Below are positions 1-6,971 of a DNA stretch of 21,982 nt, one piece after another (positions within the stretch are counted from its first letter, which is position 1; every line of letters starts with the position of its first letter). Source of the stretch: Pseudomonadota bacterium (lineage in GTDB: Bacteria; Pseudomonadota; Gammaproteobacteria; Pseudomonadales; Pseudomonadaceae); assembly GCA_023431055.1 (NCBI GenBank), contig JAEYXX010000155.1:1-21982 (forward strand). The letters run 5' to 3'. The notes below the pieces were generated by a model. That model searched no databases. It was not told the DNA's origin and saw only the letters and a list, made by a program, of their open reading frames with translations. The position numbers and the translations under genes were made by a program.

Positions 1-38
1 GGCTAGGCGATGCCCGGCAGTTTGCCCAGCGCCAAAGC

Positions 39-296
39 TCAGCGCTGACGCGGCCGTGACGCGGCGGGCGTACGGCCCTCGATGTGACGGAAGGTGATCC
101 GGCCCTTGCTCAGGTCGTACGGGGACAGCTCGAGGGACACCTTGTCGCCGGCCAGGACGCGGATATGGTTCTTGCGCATCTTGCCGCCGCTGTAGGCGAC
201 GAGCGTGTGCCCATTCTCCAGCGTGACGCGAAACCGCGTATCCGGCAGGACTTCCATTACGACACCTTGCATTTCGATGAGATCTTCTTTGGCCAC
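39..296 (-). CDS. infA: Translation initiation factor IF-1, variant paralogue with extended C-terminus
   Basis: The 85-residue product is a plain IF-1 (S1/OB fold). It opens [11 protein letters not shown] and carries ENGH (28-31), GKMRKN (38-43), GDKV and the family hallmark [15 protein letters not shown]-1 binds the 30S A site during initiation and is normally about 72 residues. This one adds about 13 residues, rich in Pro and Arg (ending [11 protein letters not shown]). The start is GTG (revcomp of 294-296), supported by a GGAG about 8 nt upstream. It is the last gene of a same-strand group that begins with a cold-shock protein. The sequence differs from the usual Pseudomonas IF-1 as I remember it (for example [27 protein letters not shown]), so I infer a second copy. 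The housekeeping copy is not in this window. Confidence 0.9.
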   Translation of the reverse strand: MAKEDLIEMQGVVMEVLPDTRFRVTLENGHTLVAYSGGKMRKNHIRVLAGDKVSLELSPYDLSKGRITFRHIEGRTPAASRPRQR

Positions 297-388
297 GGAC
301 GTTTCTCCAGGGTTGAGTTAGGTAGAGGCCAGAACGAGACGGGCCTTGGATGAATGCTGTTCAGTGAGCGTGCCTGATCAGGCGCCGC

Positions 389-751
389 TCATTCGGTCGG
401 GGCGAACCCGTAGTAGGAACCATAGGCCGACGGTGCCGGCGCGTAGGCGGCCACCTTGATCGCATCGGCCAGGGTGACCTGGTTGGTCAGGCCATCGACG
501 CCGCCCTCCTCGCCGAGCCAGCGCGCTTCCACTTCCTGGTCGCTGAGGCCGTTGAGATTCAGGTTCGTGTCGAAGCGTTCGGCACGGTATTCGAATGCCG
601 TGTCGTGGGCGATGAACAAGGTGTGCGGGCAGGCGGTGATGCGTGTTTCATCCTGCGGGTCGGCCCCCATGACCCGGGTGCCGCAGAAGGGGCAATGCAC
701 GGGCGTGTAATAGAAGGTCTTGAGTTCGGTTCGCTGAATGGCGCTGTTCAT
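389..751 (-). CDS. Conserved small protein with Cys-rich N-terminal motif (unknown function)
   Basis: The product is 120 residues and I do not recognise a named family. The N-terminal third holds C20-x2-C23 (CPFCGTR) and C41-x-H43 (ACPH), a spacing compatible with a small zinc ribbon. The middle is acidic (DQEVEARWLGEEGG). The C-terminus is Ala/Pro/Tyr-rich (AYAPAPSAYGSYYGFAP) and looks unstructured. The ATG at 751 is chosen because AAGGAG sits 6-7 nt upstream; the frame is open further upstream but has no such site. It lies between a 58-aa gene and the infA paralogue on the same strand, with gaps of 76 and 92 nt, so co-expression with the cold-shock gene is possible. Metal binding is inference from the Cys/His pattern only. 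Confidence 0.75.
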   Translation of the reverse strand: MNSAIQRTELKTFYYTPVHCPFCGTRVMGADPQDETRITACPHTLFIAHDTAFEYRAERFDTNLNLNGLSDQEVEARWLGEEGGVDGLTNQVTLADAIKVAAYAPAPSAYGSYYGFAPTE

Positions 752-827
752 GGCATGCTCCTTGTAGTTTTGGTATGGGCGGCTCCGGGTGCCGTTGCCT
801 GCCGGCCAGCCGGACTGACGCTTGGCT

Positions 828-1004
828 TCAGCGCTGGGTCGTCTGATAGCGATGAAGGTCGGAGCGCGACAGTCCCGCCAGCTCGCCAACCACGTGATTG
901 ATGCCCCGGCCCAGCAACCACCAGGCGTTACCGTAGGGCAGGACGGAAATATTCGATTCGGCACAAAGCCGTTCGGCTTCTGCTCTTTGTTTTTCTAAAT
1001 TCAT
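828..1004 (-). CDS. Small conserved hypothetical protein (58 aa)
   Basis: The product is 58 residues starting MNLEKQRAEAERLC. It has a short charged helix at the N-terminus (1-17), a hydrophobic centre (ISVLPYGNAWWLLGRGINHVVGELAGL, residues 19-45 in outline) and a basic C-terminus (SRSDLHRYQTTQR). There is no signal peptide or clear membrane span. I know of no function. The ATG at 1004 is preferred over an upstream in-frame start because the residues before it (PSRTVGRGTRIG...) are encoded by a hairpin-forming spacer. The ribosome site is weak (GAAAAGATCC). It lies 128 nt downstream of the cold-shock gene and upstream of the Cys-rich 120-aa gene, all on the minus strand. Confidence 0.6.
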   Translation of the reverse strand: MNLEKQRAEAERLCAESNISVLPYGNAWWLLGRGINHVVGELAGLSRSDLHRYQTTQR

Positions 1005-1024
1005 TGGATCTTTTCGAGGTTTGT

Positions 1025-1051
1025 CCCGGAATCGGCAGGAGCCGATTCGGG
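1025..1051 (-). other. Stable intergenic hairpin between csp and the 58-aa gene
   Basis: The arms 1025-1036 and 1041-1051 pair over 11 bp with one bulged base around an AGGA (TCCT in the transcript) loop. No T-run follows on the minus strand, so this is not a classical terminator. A second GC-rich imperfect stem (about 1051-1079) lies beside it. The pair could act as an RNA-processing or 3'-end stabilising element separating csp from the downstream genes; that role is inference. Confidence 0.5.
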
Positions 1052-1132
1052 TGCCCCGGCCGACGGTACGGCTCGGCACGAAGGGGCTGGCAGCCACGCC
1101 GATGCGCGCTGCCAGGGAGAAGGCCTGATGGA

Positions 1133-1336
1133 TCAGGCGATCTGAATGTTGCTTGCTTGTTTGCCCTTGGGGCCGGTGGTGATGTCGAAACTCACCCGCT
1201 GGCCTTCGGCCAGCGTCTTGAAGCCGTGGGATTGAATCGCGGAAAAGTGAGCGAAGAGATCTTCGCCGCCGCCTTCCGGCGTGATGAAGCCAAAACCCTT
1301 GGAATCGTTAAACCACTTGACGTTACCTGTTGCCAT
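1133..1336 (-). CDS. CspA-family cold-shock protein
   Basis: The 67-residue product is a canonical cold-shock domain that binds single-stranded RNA/DNA. It shows the N-terminal [15 protein letters not shown] with RNP1 (K13-I18, KGFGFI), RNP2 (DLFAHFS, 26-32) and the closing [11 protein letters not shown]. The length matches bacterial CspA proteins (65-70 aa). The ATG at 1336 has GGAG about 8 nt upstream. Paralogues in Pseudomonas may be cold-induced or constitutive and the protein sequence cannot tell which, so no gene symbol is given. A predicted promoter at 1483-1511 would give an untranslated leader of roughly 140 nt, which is typical of cold-inducible csp genes. Downstream on the same strand are two small genes and an infA paralogue. 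Confidence 0.95.
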   Translation of the reverse strand: MATGNVKWFNDSKGFGFITPEGGGEDLFAHFSAIQSHGFKTLAEGQRVSFDITTGPKGKQASNIQIA

Positions 1337-1702
1337 ATCTTGAATCTCCGAAAAATACCGGGGCGGAATGCCCCTGGGTGGGGCGAGATCAAGGGGGCGA
1401 GGTAAAAGTGGGGGAATGGCGCCGCAGCAATGCGGGTACTAAACCAACAAAATAACTACACAACAAGAAATCGCTGCGGTGCACAATACGCGCCATTGCC
1501 TCGCACGGCAAACGATTTCGAAAAATAGTTTTACGCCGCGCCGTCAGCCGGGCGCTGTGCCGCCCCACCAGGTGCGACGGGCTGTCGGCGAACCGGGCCC
1601 ACGCCGGTGCCTGTCCCGATTGGCGGTGAAGCGCGGTTTTCTCGCCGGGAAACCCCGATAATGTCGGCCGGTTCGTTTTGAACGCCACTTCTGGATCCCC
1701 GC
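1337..1702. other. Divergent intergenic region between csp and the OsmC-YcaO gene
   Basis: This 366-nt gap separates the minus-strand csp from the plus-strand ycaO-type gene. It contains the predicted csp promoter and leader (about 1337-1511) and a GC-rich stretch with no convincing ORF (about 1530-1640). A GATAAT (1657-1662) could be the -10 of the plus-strand gene, but no good -35 is spaced correctly from it. No RNA gene was recognised. Confidence 0.5.
1483..1511 (-). promoter_or_regulatory. Predicted sigma-70-type promoter for csp
   Basis: On the minus strand TTGCCG (1506-1511) and TATTGT (1483-1488) are separated by exactly 17 nt. Each matches its -35 or -10 consensus at four or more positions. 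The sequence between here and the csp start is AT-richer than its surroundings (about 1441-1480) and would form a long 5' leader. The call rests on matching by eye only. Confidence 0.4.
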
Positions 1703-3907
1703 ATGGAAATCAAGGTCAACTTTCTCGACAAGCTTCGCCTGGAGGCCAAATTCGACGACTTCACGGTCATCGCCGACCAGCCCATCCGCTACAAGGGCGA
1801 CGGCTCGGCGCCGGGGCCGTTCGATTACTTCCTGGCCTCGTCGGCCCTGTGCGCGGCCTATTTCGTCAAGCTCTACTGCGACACGCGCAACATCCCGACC
1901 GAGCACATCCGCCTGTCGCAGAACAACATCGTCGATCCGGAAAACCGCTACCAGCAGACCTTCAAGATCCAGGTCGAACTGCCGCCGGACATTTCGGAGA
2001 AGGACCGCCAGGGCATCCTGCGCTCCATCGACCGCTGCACCGTCAAGAAAGTCGTCCAGACCGGGCCGGCGTTCGTCATCGAGGAAGTCGAGAATCTCGA
2101 CGCCGACGCCCAGGCGCTGCTGACCATCAACCCGGATGCCGGCACGCAGACCTACATCGCCGGCAAGGACCTGCCGCTGGAACAGACCATCGCCATCATG
2201 TCCGGCCTGCTCGCCGGGCTGGGCATCAAGATCGAGATCGCCTCCTGGCGCAACCTGGTGCCCAACGTCTGGTCGCTGCACATCCGCGACGCGCATTCGC
2301 CGATGTGCTTCTCCAACGGCAAGGGCGCCACCAAGGAAAGCGCACTGGCCTCGGCACTCGGCGAATACATCGAGCGCCTGAGCTGCAACCACTTCTACAA
2401 CGACCAGTACTGGGGCGAGGACATCGCCAACGCGCCCTTCGTCCATTACCCGCAGGAGCGCTGGTTCAAGCCGGGCAAGAAGGACGCGCTGCCGGCCGGC
2501 CTGCTCGACGACTACACCCGGGCCATCTACGACCCGGACGGCGAGCTGCGTGCCTCGCACCTCCACGACACCAATTCCGGCAATACCGAGCGCGGCATCT
2601 GCGCACTGCCCTACGTGCGACAGTCGGACGGCGAGACGGTCTATTTCCCGACCAACCTGATCGACAACCTCTACCTGAGCAACGGCATGAGCGCCGGCAA
2701 CACGCTGGCCGAGGCGCAGGTGCAGTGCCTGTCGGAAATCTTCGAACGCGCCGTCAAGCGCGAAATCCTCGAAGGCGAAATCGCGCTGCCCGACGTGCCG
2801 GCCGAGGTGCTGGCCAAATACCCGGGCATTGTCGCCGGCATCGAGGAACTGGAAAGACAGGGCTTCCCGGTGCTGGTCAAGGACGCCTCGCTGGGCGGCC
2901 AGTTCCCGGTGATGTGTGTGACGCTGATGAACCCGCGCACCGGCGGCGTCTTCGCCTCCTTCGGCGCGCACCCGAGCCTGGAAGTGGCGCTGGAGCGCAG
3001 CCTCACCGAACTGCTGCAGGGGCGCAGCTTCGAAGGCCTCAACGATCTGCCGCAGCCCACCTTCGACAGCCTGGCACTGACCGAGCCGAACAACTTCGTC
3101 GAGCACTTCATCGACTCCAGCGGCGTGGTGTCCTGGCGCTTCTTCGGCGCCACGCCGGACTTCGAGTTCGTCGAGTGGGACTTCTCCGGCGAAGGCTCGG
3201 ACTCCAACGAGCAGGAGACCGCGACCCTGTTCGGCATCCTCGAGAACATGGGCAAGGAGGTCTACGTGGCCACCTATGACGACCTCGGCGCCAACGCCTG
3301 CCGCATCCTGGTGCCGGGCTACTCGGAGATCTACCCGGTCGAGGATCTGATCTGGGACAACACCAACAAGGCGCTGCTGTTTCGCAAGGACATCCTCAAC
3401 CTGCACAGCCTCAGCGACCGCGAACTCAAGTCGCTGCTGCGCAACCTCAACAACGCCGAGGTCGACGACTACACCGACATCACCACGCTGATCGGTGTCG
3501 AGTTCGACGACAACACGGTGTGGGGCCAGTTGACCATTCTCGAGCTGAAGCTGCTGATCAACCTGGCGCTGAAGAAATACGACGACGCCAAGGAACTGGT
3601 CGAGGCCTTCCTGCAGTACAACGACAACACCGTCGAGCGCGGCCTGTTCTACCAGGCGGTCAACGCCGTGCTGGAGATCCAGCTGGACGACGAGCTGGAG
3701 CTGGCCAACTACGAGCACAACCTGTGGCGCATGTTCGGCAGCGAACGCATGGACGCGGTGATCGGCTCGGTAGACGGCAGCGTGCGTTTCCATGGCCTGA
3801 CGCCGACCAGTATGAAACTGGAAGGTCTGGACAAGCACCTGCGCCTGATCGACAGCTACAAGAAGCTGCACGCCGCTCGCGCCAGGGCGGCGGGGTTGGC
3901 TGGCTGA
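1703..3907 (+). CDS. ycaO: OsmC-YcaO fusion protein (YcaO-type ATP-dependent cyclodehydratase-like)
   Basis: The product is 734 residues. Residues 1-145 are an OsmC-like domain with the two expected cysteines, C50 (LASSALC) and C112 (DRCTVKK), which in OsmC/Ohr proteins form the peroxidatic pair. About 170-560 is a YcaO domain with the ATP-binding pattern: GKGATKES...GEYIER (206-225, E212, E221, E224, R225) and EAQVQCLSEIFER (337-349). The C-terminal 150 residues are helical and TPR-like, as in E. coli YcaO (586 aa). There is no PxPxP tail of the kind found in azoline cyclodehydratases. E. coli YcaO has been linked to beta-methylthiolation of ribosomal protein S12; the role of the OsmC fusion is not established. 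ATG at 1703 is the start that includes the whole OsmC domain; its ribosome site is weak. The next gene starts 2 nt after its stop. Confident on family, not on substrate. Confidence 0.9.
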   Translation: MEIKVNFLDKLRLEAKFDDFTVIADQPIRYKGDGSAPGPFDYFLASSALCAAYFVKLYCDTRNIPTEHIRLSQNNIVDPENRYQQTFKIQVELPPDISEKDRQGILRSIDRCTVKKVVQTGPAFVIEEVENLDADAQALLTINPDAGTQTYIAGKDLPLEQTIAIMSGLLAGLGIKIEIASWRNLVPNVWSLHIRDAHSPMCFSNGKGATKESALASALGEYIERLSCNHFYNDQYWGEDIANAPFVHYPQERWFKPGKKDALPAGLLDDYTRAIYDPDGELRASHLHDTNSGNTERGICALPYVRQSDGETVYFPTNLIDNLYLSNGMSAGNTLAEAQVQCLSEIFERAVKREILEGEIALPDVPAEVLAKYPGIVAGIEELERQGFPVLVKDASLGGQFPVMCVTLMNPRTGGVFASFGAHPSLEVALERSLTELLQGRSFEGLNDLPQPTFDSLALTEPNNFVEHFIDSSGVVSWRFFGATPDFEFVEWDFSGEGSDSNEQETATLFGILENMGKEVYVATYDDLGANACRILVPGYSEIYPVEDLIWDNTNKALLFRKDILNLHSLSDRELKSLLRNLNNAEVDDYTDITTLIGVEFDDNTVWGQLTILELKLLINLALKKYDDAKELVEAFLQYNDNTVERGLFYQAVNAVLEIQLDDELELANYEHNLWRMFGSERMDAVIGSVDGSVRFHGLTPTSMKLEGLDKHLRLIDSYKKLHAARARAAGLAG

Positions 3908-3909
3908 GC

Positions 3910-4503
3910 ATGGCCAGCGAGCGCCCAACTCAAAGAGTCGCCGCGCTGATGCTGGCGGCCGGCTACAGCCGCCGCTTCGGTGCCGACAAGCGCCGGCTCG
4001 TGCTCGCCGACGGCCGCTCGCTGCTGGCGGCCAGCCTGGCCCTGCCCTGTTCGATGCTCGAAGAAGTCTGGCTGGTGCTGCGTCCGGACGAAGCGCTGAC
4101 AGAGCTTGAGCTGCCACAGGGCGTGCATATCGTGCAGAGCCCGGCCACCGCCGAGGGCATGGGTCATAGCCTGGCCGCAGGGGCCGAGCGCCTGCTGGCC
4201 GAATCGCGCGCTGACGCCGTGGCGATCTTTCTCGCCGATATGCCGCTGATTCGCCAGGACAGCCTGGAAACTCTGCTCGCCCACTCCAGCGCGAGCAATA
4301 TCGTGCTGCCCAGTCATCAGGGCAAACGCGGCCATCCGGTGCTGTTCGGCCGCGATTTCTGGCCGCAGCTCGCGACGCTAAGTGGCGATGCCGGCGCCAA
4401 GCCGGTACTGCAGCAGCACCCCGAGGCCGTGCGTATCGTCGAACTGGATGACCCAGGTGTGCTGCAGGACGTCGACACCCCAGCAGACCTGATTCAGCTC
4501 TAG
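3910..4503 (+). CDS. MocA-like molybdenum cofactor nucleotidyltransferase
   Basis: The product is 197 residues of MobA-like NTP transferase fold. It shows the nucleotide-binding signature LAAGYSRRFGADKRRL (15-30), the metal-binding LADMP (108-112) and GKRGHPVLF (138-146). The last motif favours the MocA/PucB branch (CTP:molybdopterin cytidylyltransferase, serving xanthine dehydrogenase-family enzymes) over MobA. The length matches the family (about 190-200 aa). ATG at 3910 lies 2 nt after the stop of the YcaO gene and has little Shine-Dalgarno sequence, which suggests translational coupling. The frame is open upstream but that part overlaps the YcaO coding sequence. No xdh or other molybdoenzyme gene is in the window, so the nucleotide and target enzyme are inferred. 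Confidence 0.85.
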   Translation: MASERPTQRVAALMLAAGYSRRFGADKRRLVLADGRSLLAASLALPCSMLEEVWLVLRPDEALTELELPQGVHIVQSPATAEGMGHSLAAGAERLLAESRADAVAIFLADMPLIRQDSLETLLAHSSASNIVLPSHQGKRGHPVLFGRDFWPQLATLSGDAGAKPVLQQHPEAVRIVELDDPGVLQDVDTPADLIQL

Positions 4504-4507
4504 GCTC

Positions 4508-4560
4508 GTAGGGCGGGTCCAACCCGCCACAACGCAGGCGGCGGGTTTCACCCGCCCTAC
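4508..4560. repeat. Paired REP element, copy 1 of the GTAGGGCGGGT family
   Basis: This 53-nt element starts GTAGGGCGGGT and ends ACCCGCCCTAC, with an internal hairpin in each half. It has the same length and outer arms as the element at 8237-8289 and is close to that at 17590-17643. The GTAG foot is typical of REP sequences mobilised by RAYT transposases. It fills nearly the whole gap between the convergent mocA-like and LysR genes. Its terminal CTAC supplies the TAG stop of the LysR gene (4557-4559). It may act as a bidirectional terminator or mRNA 3'-end protector. Confidence 0.85.
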
Positions 4561-5441
4561 TGCCCTGCCTGATGCAGCAGCACCTCGCTCAATGCCTGCG
4601 CCGCGCTGGATAGCTGATGCCCGGCCTGGTGCAACAGGCCGACGCGACGCGACACCTGCGGCTCGCTTAGCGGCAGGCAGCGGGCGCCGAGGTCTTCCAT
4701 CTGTTGCCGGCATAGCTGCGGCACGGCGCTGACGCCGAGGCCTTCGGCAACCATGCGCCCGACCGTGACCAGTTGGTGGCTCTCGAACGCCACCGGCAGC
4801 TTGCCGTGACGGGCGATCACGCTGTCTTCCAGCAGCAGACGCACCGCCGAGGGGCGTTGCAGGGTGATGAAGGGCTGCTCCAGCAACTGTGCCCAGGTCA
4901 GCGTCTCGTGGTCGGCCAGATGGCTGGCTGCCGGCACCACGGCGACGAAACGATCCTCGTACAGCGGCGTGAATTGCAGGCCATCGAGGCTCAAAGGCTC
5001 GAAGGCGATGCCCAGCTCGACGCGGCCGTCGCGCACCATTTCCATCACCTGTTCGTTGATCACGTCGTGCACCGCCACGTTGACCCTTGGGTAGGCGTCA
5101 CGGAAGGCGCGCAGCGCTGCCGGCAGGCGATTGCCGGCGAACGACGGCATGGCCGCCACCGCCACCTTGCCCATTTGCAGGGTGAAGTGCTGGCGCAGCA
5201 GGTCCTCGGCGTTGTCCCAGTCGGCCAGCAGACGCACGGCGATGGGCAGCAACGTCTCGCCCTCCGGTGTCAGCGCCACGCTGCGGGTGGTGCGCACCAG
5301 CAACTGGCCACCGAGGGATTGCTCCAGGTTCTTGATCGCCAGGCTCAGCGCCGGCTGCGACAGGTGCAGGCGCTCGCAGGCCTGGGCGAAGCTCAGGCTC
5401 TGCGCCACGGCGAGAAAGGCGCGTAGCTGCTTGACGGTCAT
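4557..5441 (-). CDS. dhcR: LysR-family regulator of the CoA-transferase operon (DhcR-like)
   Basis: The product is 294 residues with the LysR layout. The N-terminal winged HTH is MTVKQLRAFLAVAQSLSFAQ and following (1-60, including LSQPALSLAIKNLEQ). A linker helix and a periplasmic-binding-like effector domain follow (about 90-294). The ATG at 5441 matches the usual LysR N-terminus, with AGG upstream. The gene is divergent from a CoA-transferase pair. From memory, P. aeruginosa has the same arrangement (LysR DhcR beside dhcAB, needed for 3-dehydrocarnitine use), so I infer the same role. The effector could be dehydrocarnitine, acetoacetate or a CoA ester. A T-N11-A dyad overlaps its own start codon, consistent with autoregulation. 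Its stop codon lies inside a REP element. Confidence 0.85.
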   Translation of the reverse strand: MTVKQLRAFLAVAQSLSFAQACERLHLSQPALSLAIKNLEQSLGGQLLVRTTRSVALTPEGETLLPIAVRLLADWDNAEDLLRQHFTLQMGKVAVAAMPSFAGNRLPAALRAFRDAYPRVNVAVHDVINEQVMEMVRDGRVELGIAFEPLSLDGLQFTPLYEDRFVAVVPAASHLADHETLTWAQLLEQPFITLQRPSAVRLLLEDSVIARHGKLPVAFESHQLVTVGRMVAEGLGVSAVPQLCRQQMEDLGARCLPLSEPQVSRRVGLLHQAGHQLSSAAQALSEVLLHQAGQ

Positions 5442-5461
5442 TGATTTATTTACCTGATCAA
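5441..5461. promoter_or_regulatory. Candidate LysR operator (T-N11-A dyad) in the dhcR-dhcA gap
   Basis: TTGAT (5441-5445) and ATCAA (5457-5461) form a perfect inverted repeat with an 11-nt spacer, the classic LysR T-N11-A geometry. A second ATCAA follows immediately (5461-5465). The site abuts the dhcR start codon and lies about 80-100 bp upstream of dhcA. The surrounding 5442-5490 is much AT-richer than the genes. The binding protein is presumed to be DhcR. Confidence 0.5.
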
Positions 5462-5543
5462 TCAAGAGGAAAAACAAACTTAACAAATAAGCCTGTAGCG
5501 CAGAAGCTTGGCCCAAACAGATAACAACAAGAGGCAGCCCCGA

Positions 5544-6242
5544 ATGAGCGGACTCGACAAACGCGTCGGCAGCTATGCAGAAGCCCTGGACGGCCTGCAG
5601 GACGGCATGACTGTACTGGCCGGCGGTTTTGGCCTGTGCGGCATCCCCGAGAACCTGATCGCCGAGATCCGCCGTCGCGGCGTGCGCGATCTGACCGTGG
5701 TGTCCAACAACTGCGGCGTAGACGGCTTCGGCCTCGGCGTGCTGCTGGAAGACCGGCAGATCCGCAAGATGATCGCCTCCTACGTCGGCGAGAACGCCCT
5801 GTTCGAGCAGCAACTGCTCTCCGGCGAGCTGGAAGTCGAACTCACCCCGCAAGGCACCTTGGCCGAGAAGCTGCGTGCCGGCGGCGCCGGCATCCCCGCC
5901 TTCTTCACCGCCACCGGCTACGGCACCCCGGTCGCCGAAGGCAAGGAGGCGCGCGAGATCAACGGCCGTCACTACATCCTCGAGCCGGCCATCACCGGCG
6001 ACTTCGCCATCGTCAAAGGCTGGAAGGCCGACCACTTCGGCAACGTGGTCTACCGCCACACCGCGCAGAACTTCAACCCGGTGGTCGCCACCGCCGGGCG
6101 CATCACCGTGGTCGAGGTCGAAGAGATCGTCGAGCCCGGTGAACTCGACCCGACGCAGATTCACACCCCCGGCATCTACGTCGACCGGCTGATCTGCGGC
6201 AGCTTCGAGAAACGCATCGAAAAACGCACCCTGCGCGCCTGA
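5544..6242 (+). CDS. dhcA: 3-oxoacid CoA-transferase subunit A (dehydrocarnitine/succinyl-CoA:acetoacetate type)
   Basis: The product is 232 residues, the usual size for the alpha subunit of family I CoA-transferases (AtoD/ScoA). CoA-transferase signature 1 is visible as [20 protein letters not shown] (20-39). The enzyme transfers CoA between a donor acyl-CoA and a 3-oxoacid in a heterotetramer with subunit B. ATG at 5544 is chosen because GAGG lies 9 nt upstream; a TTG twelve codons earlier has no site. The next gene, subunit B, starts 12 nt after its stop. The DhcA label, rather than ScoA or AtoD, follows the LysR-A-B-thiolase-transporter context remembered from P. aeruginosa. True substrate preference (dehydrocarnitine or acetoacetate) cannot be read from the sequence. 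Confidence 0.9.
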   Translation: MSGLDKRVGSYAEALDGLQDGMTVLAGGFGLCGIPENLIAEIRRRGVRDLTVVSNNCGVDGFGLGVLLEDRQIRKMIASYVGENALFEQQLLSGELEVELTPQGTLAEKLRAGGAGIPAFFTATGYGTPVAEGKEAREINGRHYILEPAITGDFAIVKGWKADHFGNVVYRHTAQNFNPVVATAGRITVVEVEEIVEPGELDPTQIHTPGIYVDRLICGSFEKRIEKRTLRA

Positions 6243-6254
6243 GGAGAGACCAGC

Positions 6255-6911
6255 ATGGCACTGACCCGTGAACAAATGGCCCAGCGCGTCGCTCGCGAGC
6301 TGCAGGACGGCTTCTACGTCAACCTCGGCATCGGCATCCCGACCCTGGTGGCCAACTATGTGCCCGAGGGCATGCAGGTGATGCTGCAGTCGGAGAACGG
6401 CCTGCTCGGCATGGGCGCTTTCCCCACCGAAGAGGAAGTGGACGCCGACATGATCAACGCCGGCAAGCAGACGGTCACCGCGGTGAAAGGCGCGGCGATC
6501 TTCGATTCGGCGCAGTCCTTCGCCATGATCCGTGGCGGTCATGTCGACCTGACCGTGCTCGGCGCCTTCGAGGTGGACGTGCGCGGCAACATCGCCTCGT
6601 GGATGATCCCCGGCAAGCTGGTCAAGGGCATGGGCGGCGCCATGGACCTGGTGGCCGGCGCCGACAACATCATCGTCACCATGACCCACGCCTCCAAGGA
6701 CGGCGAATCCAAGCTGCTGGAGCATTGCAGCCTGCCGCTGACCGGCAGCGGCTGCATCCGCAAGGTGCTGACCGACCTGGCCTACCTGGAGATCGAGAAC
6801 AACGCCTTCATCCTGCGCGAGCGGGCACCGGGCGTGAGCGTCGAGGAAATCGTCGCCAAGACCGCCGGCAAGCTGATCGTCCCCGAACACGTACCGGAAA
6901 TGAGCTTCTAA
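6255..6911 (+). CDS. dhcB: 3-oxoacid CoA-transferase subunit B
   Basis: The product is 218 residues, matching AtoA/ScoB beta subunits. The active-site motif SENGLLGMG is present, with E47 as the glutamate that forms the glutamyl-CoA intermediate. Downstream motifs such as GGHVDLTVLGAFEVD and MGGAMDLV are typical of the family. The ribosome site GAGGAG lies about 9 nt before ATG 6255, directly after the subunit A stop, so the two are co-translated. A hairpin terminator follows within 15 nt of the stop, so A and B may form a separate transcript from the thiolase and transporter downstream. Confidence 0.93.
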   Translation: MALTREQMAQRVARELQDGFYVNLGIGIPTLVANYVPEGMQVMLQSENGLLGMGAFPTEEEVDADMINAGKQTVTAVKGAAIFDSAQSFAMIRGGHVDLTVLGAFEVDVRGNIASWMIPGKLVKGMGGAMDLVAGADNIIVTMTHASKDGESKLLEHCSLPLTGSGCIRKVLTDLAYLEIENNAFILRERAPGVSVEEIVAKTAGKLIVPEHVPEMSF

Positions 6912-6924
6912 GTTGTCTACCGTT

Positions 6925-6966
6925 CTGTAGGCGCCACCACGCACGGCGTCTACAGAGCGTTTTTTT
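6925..6966 (+). terminator. Rho-independent terminator between dhcB and atoB
   Basis: The arms CTGTAGGCGCC (6925-6935) and GGCGTCTACAG (6945-6955) pair over 11 bp with one G-U wobble and a 9-nt loop. Seven Ts follow at 6960-6966 after a 4-nt spacer. It may be only partly efficient, since the genes on both sides belong to one pathway. Confidence 0.8.
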
Positions 6967-6971
6967 GGCTA

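Noticed and set aside
1025..1079. Rho-independent terminator after csp
   Set aside because: The hairpins are strong but no T-run follows on the minus strand; recorded as a hairpin instead.
1544..4522. A 992-codon open frame on the minus strand
   Set aside because: It lies antisense to the well-supported OsmC-YcaO and MocA-like genes and its translation is low-complexity (Val/Asp/Gln/Arg-rich), the usual mirror of GC-rich coding sequence.
5442..6944. A 500-codon upstream extension of the LysR frame on the minus strand
   Set aside because: It is antisense to the CoA-transferase subunits. LysR proteins begin at the HTH (MTVKQLRAFLAV), and the AT-rich promoter region lies within the extension.
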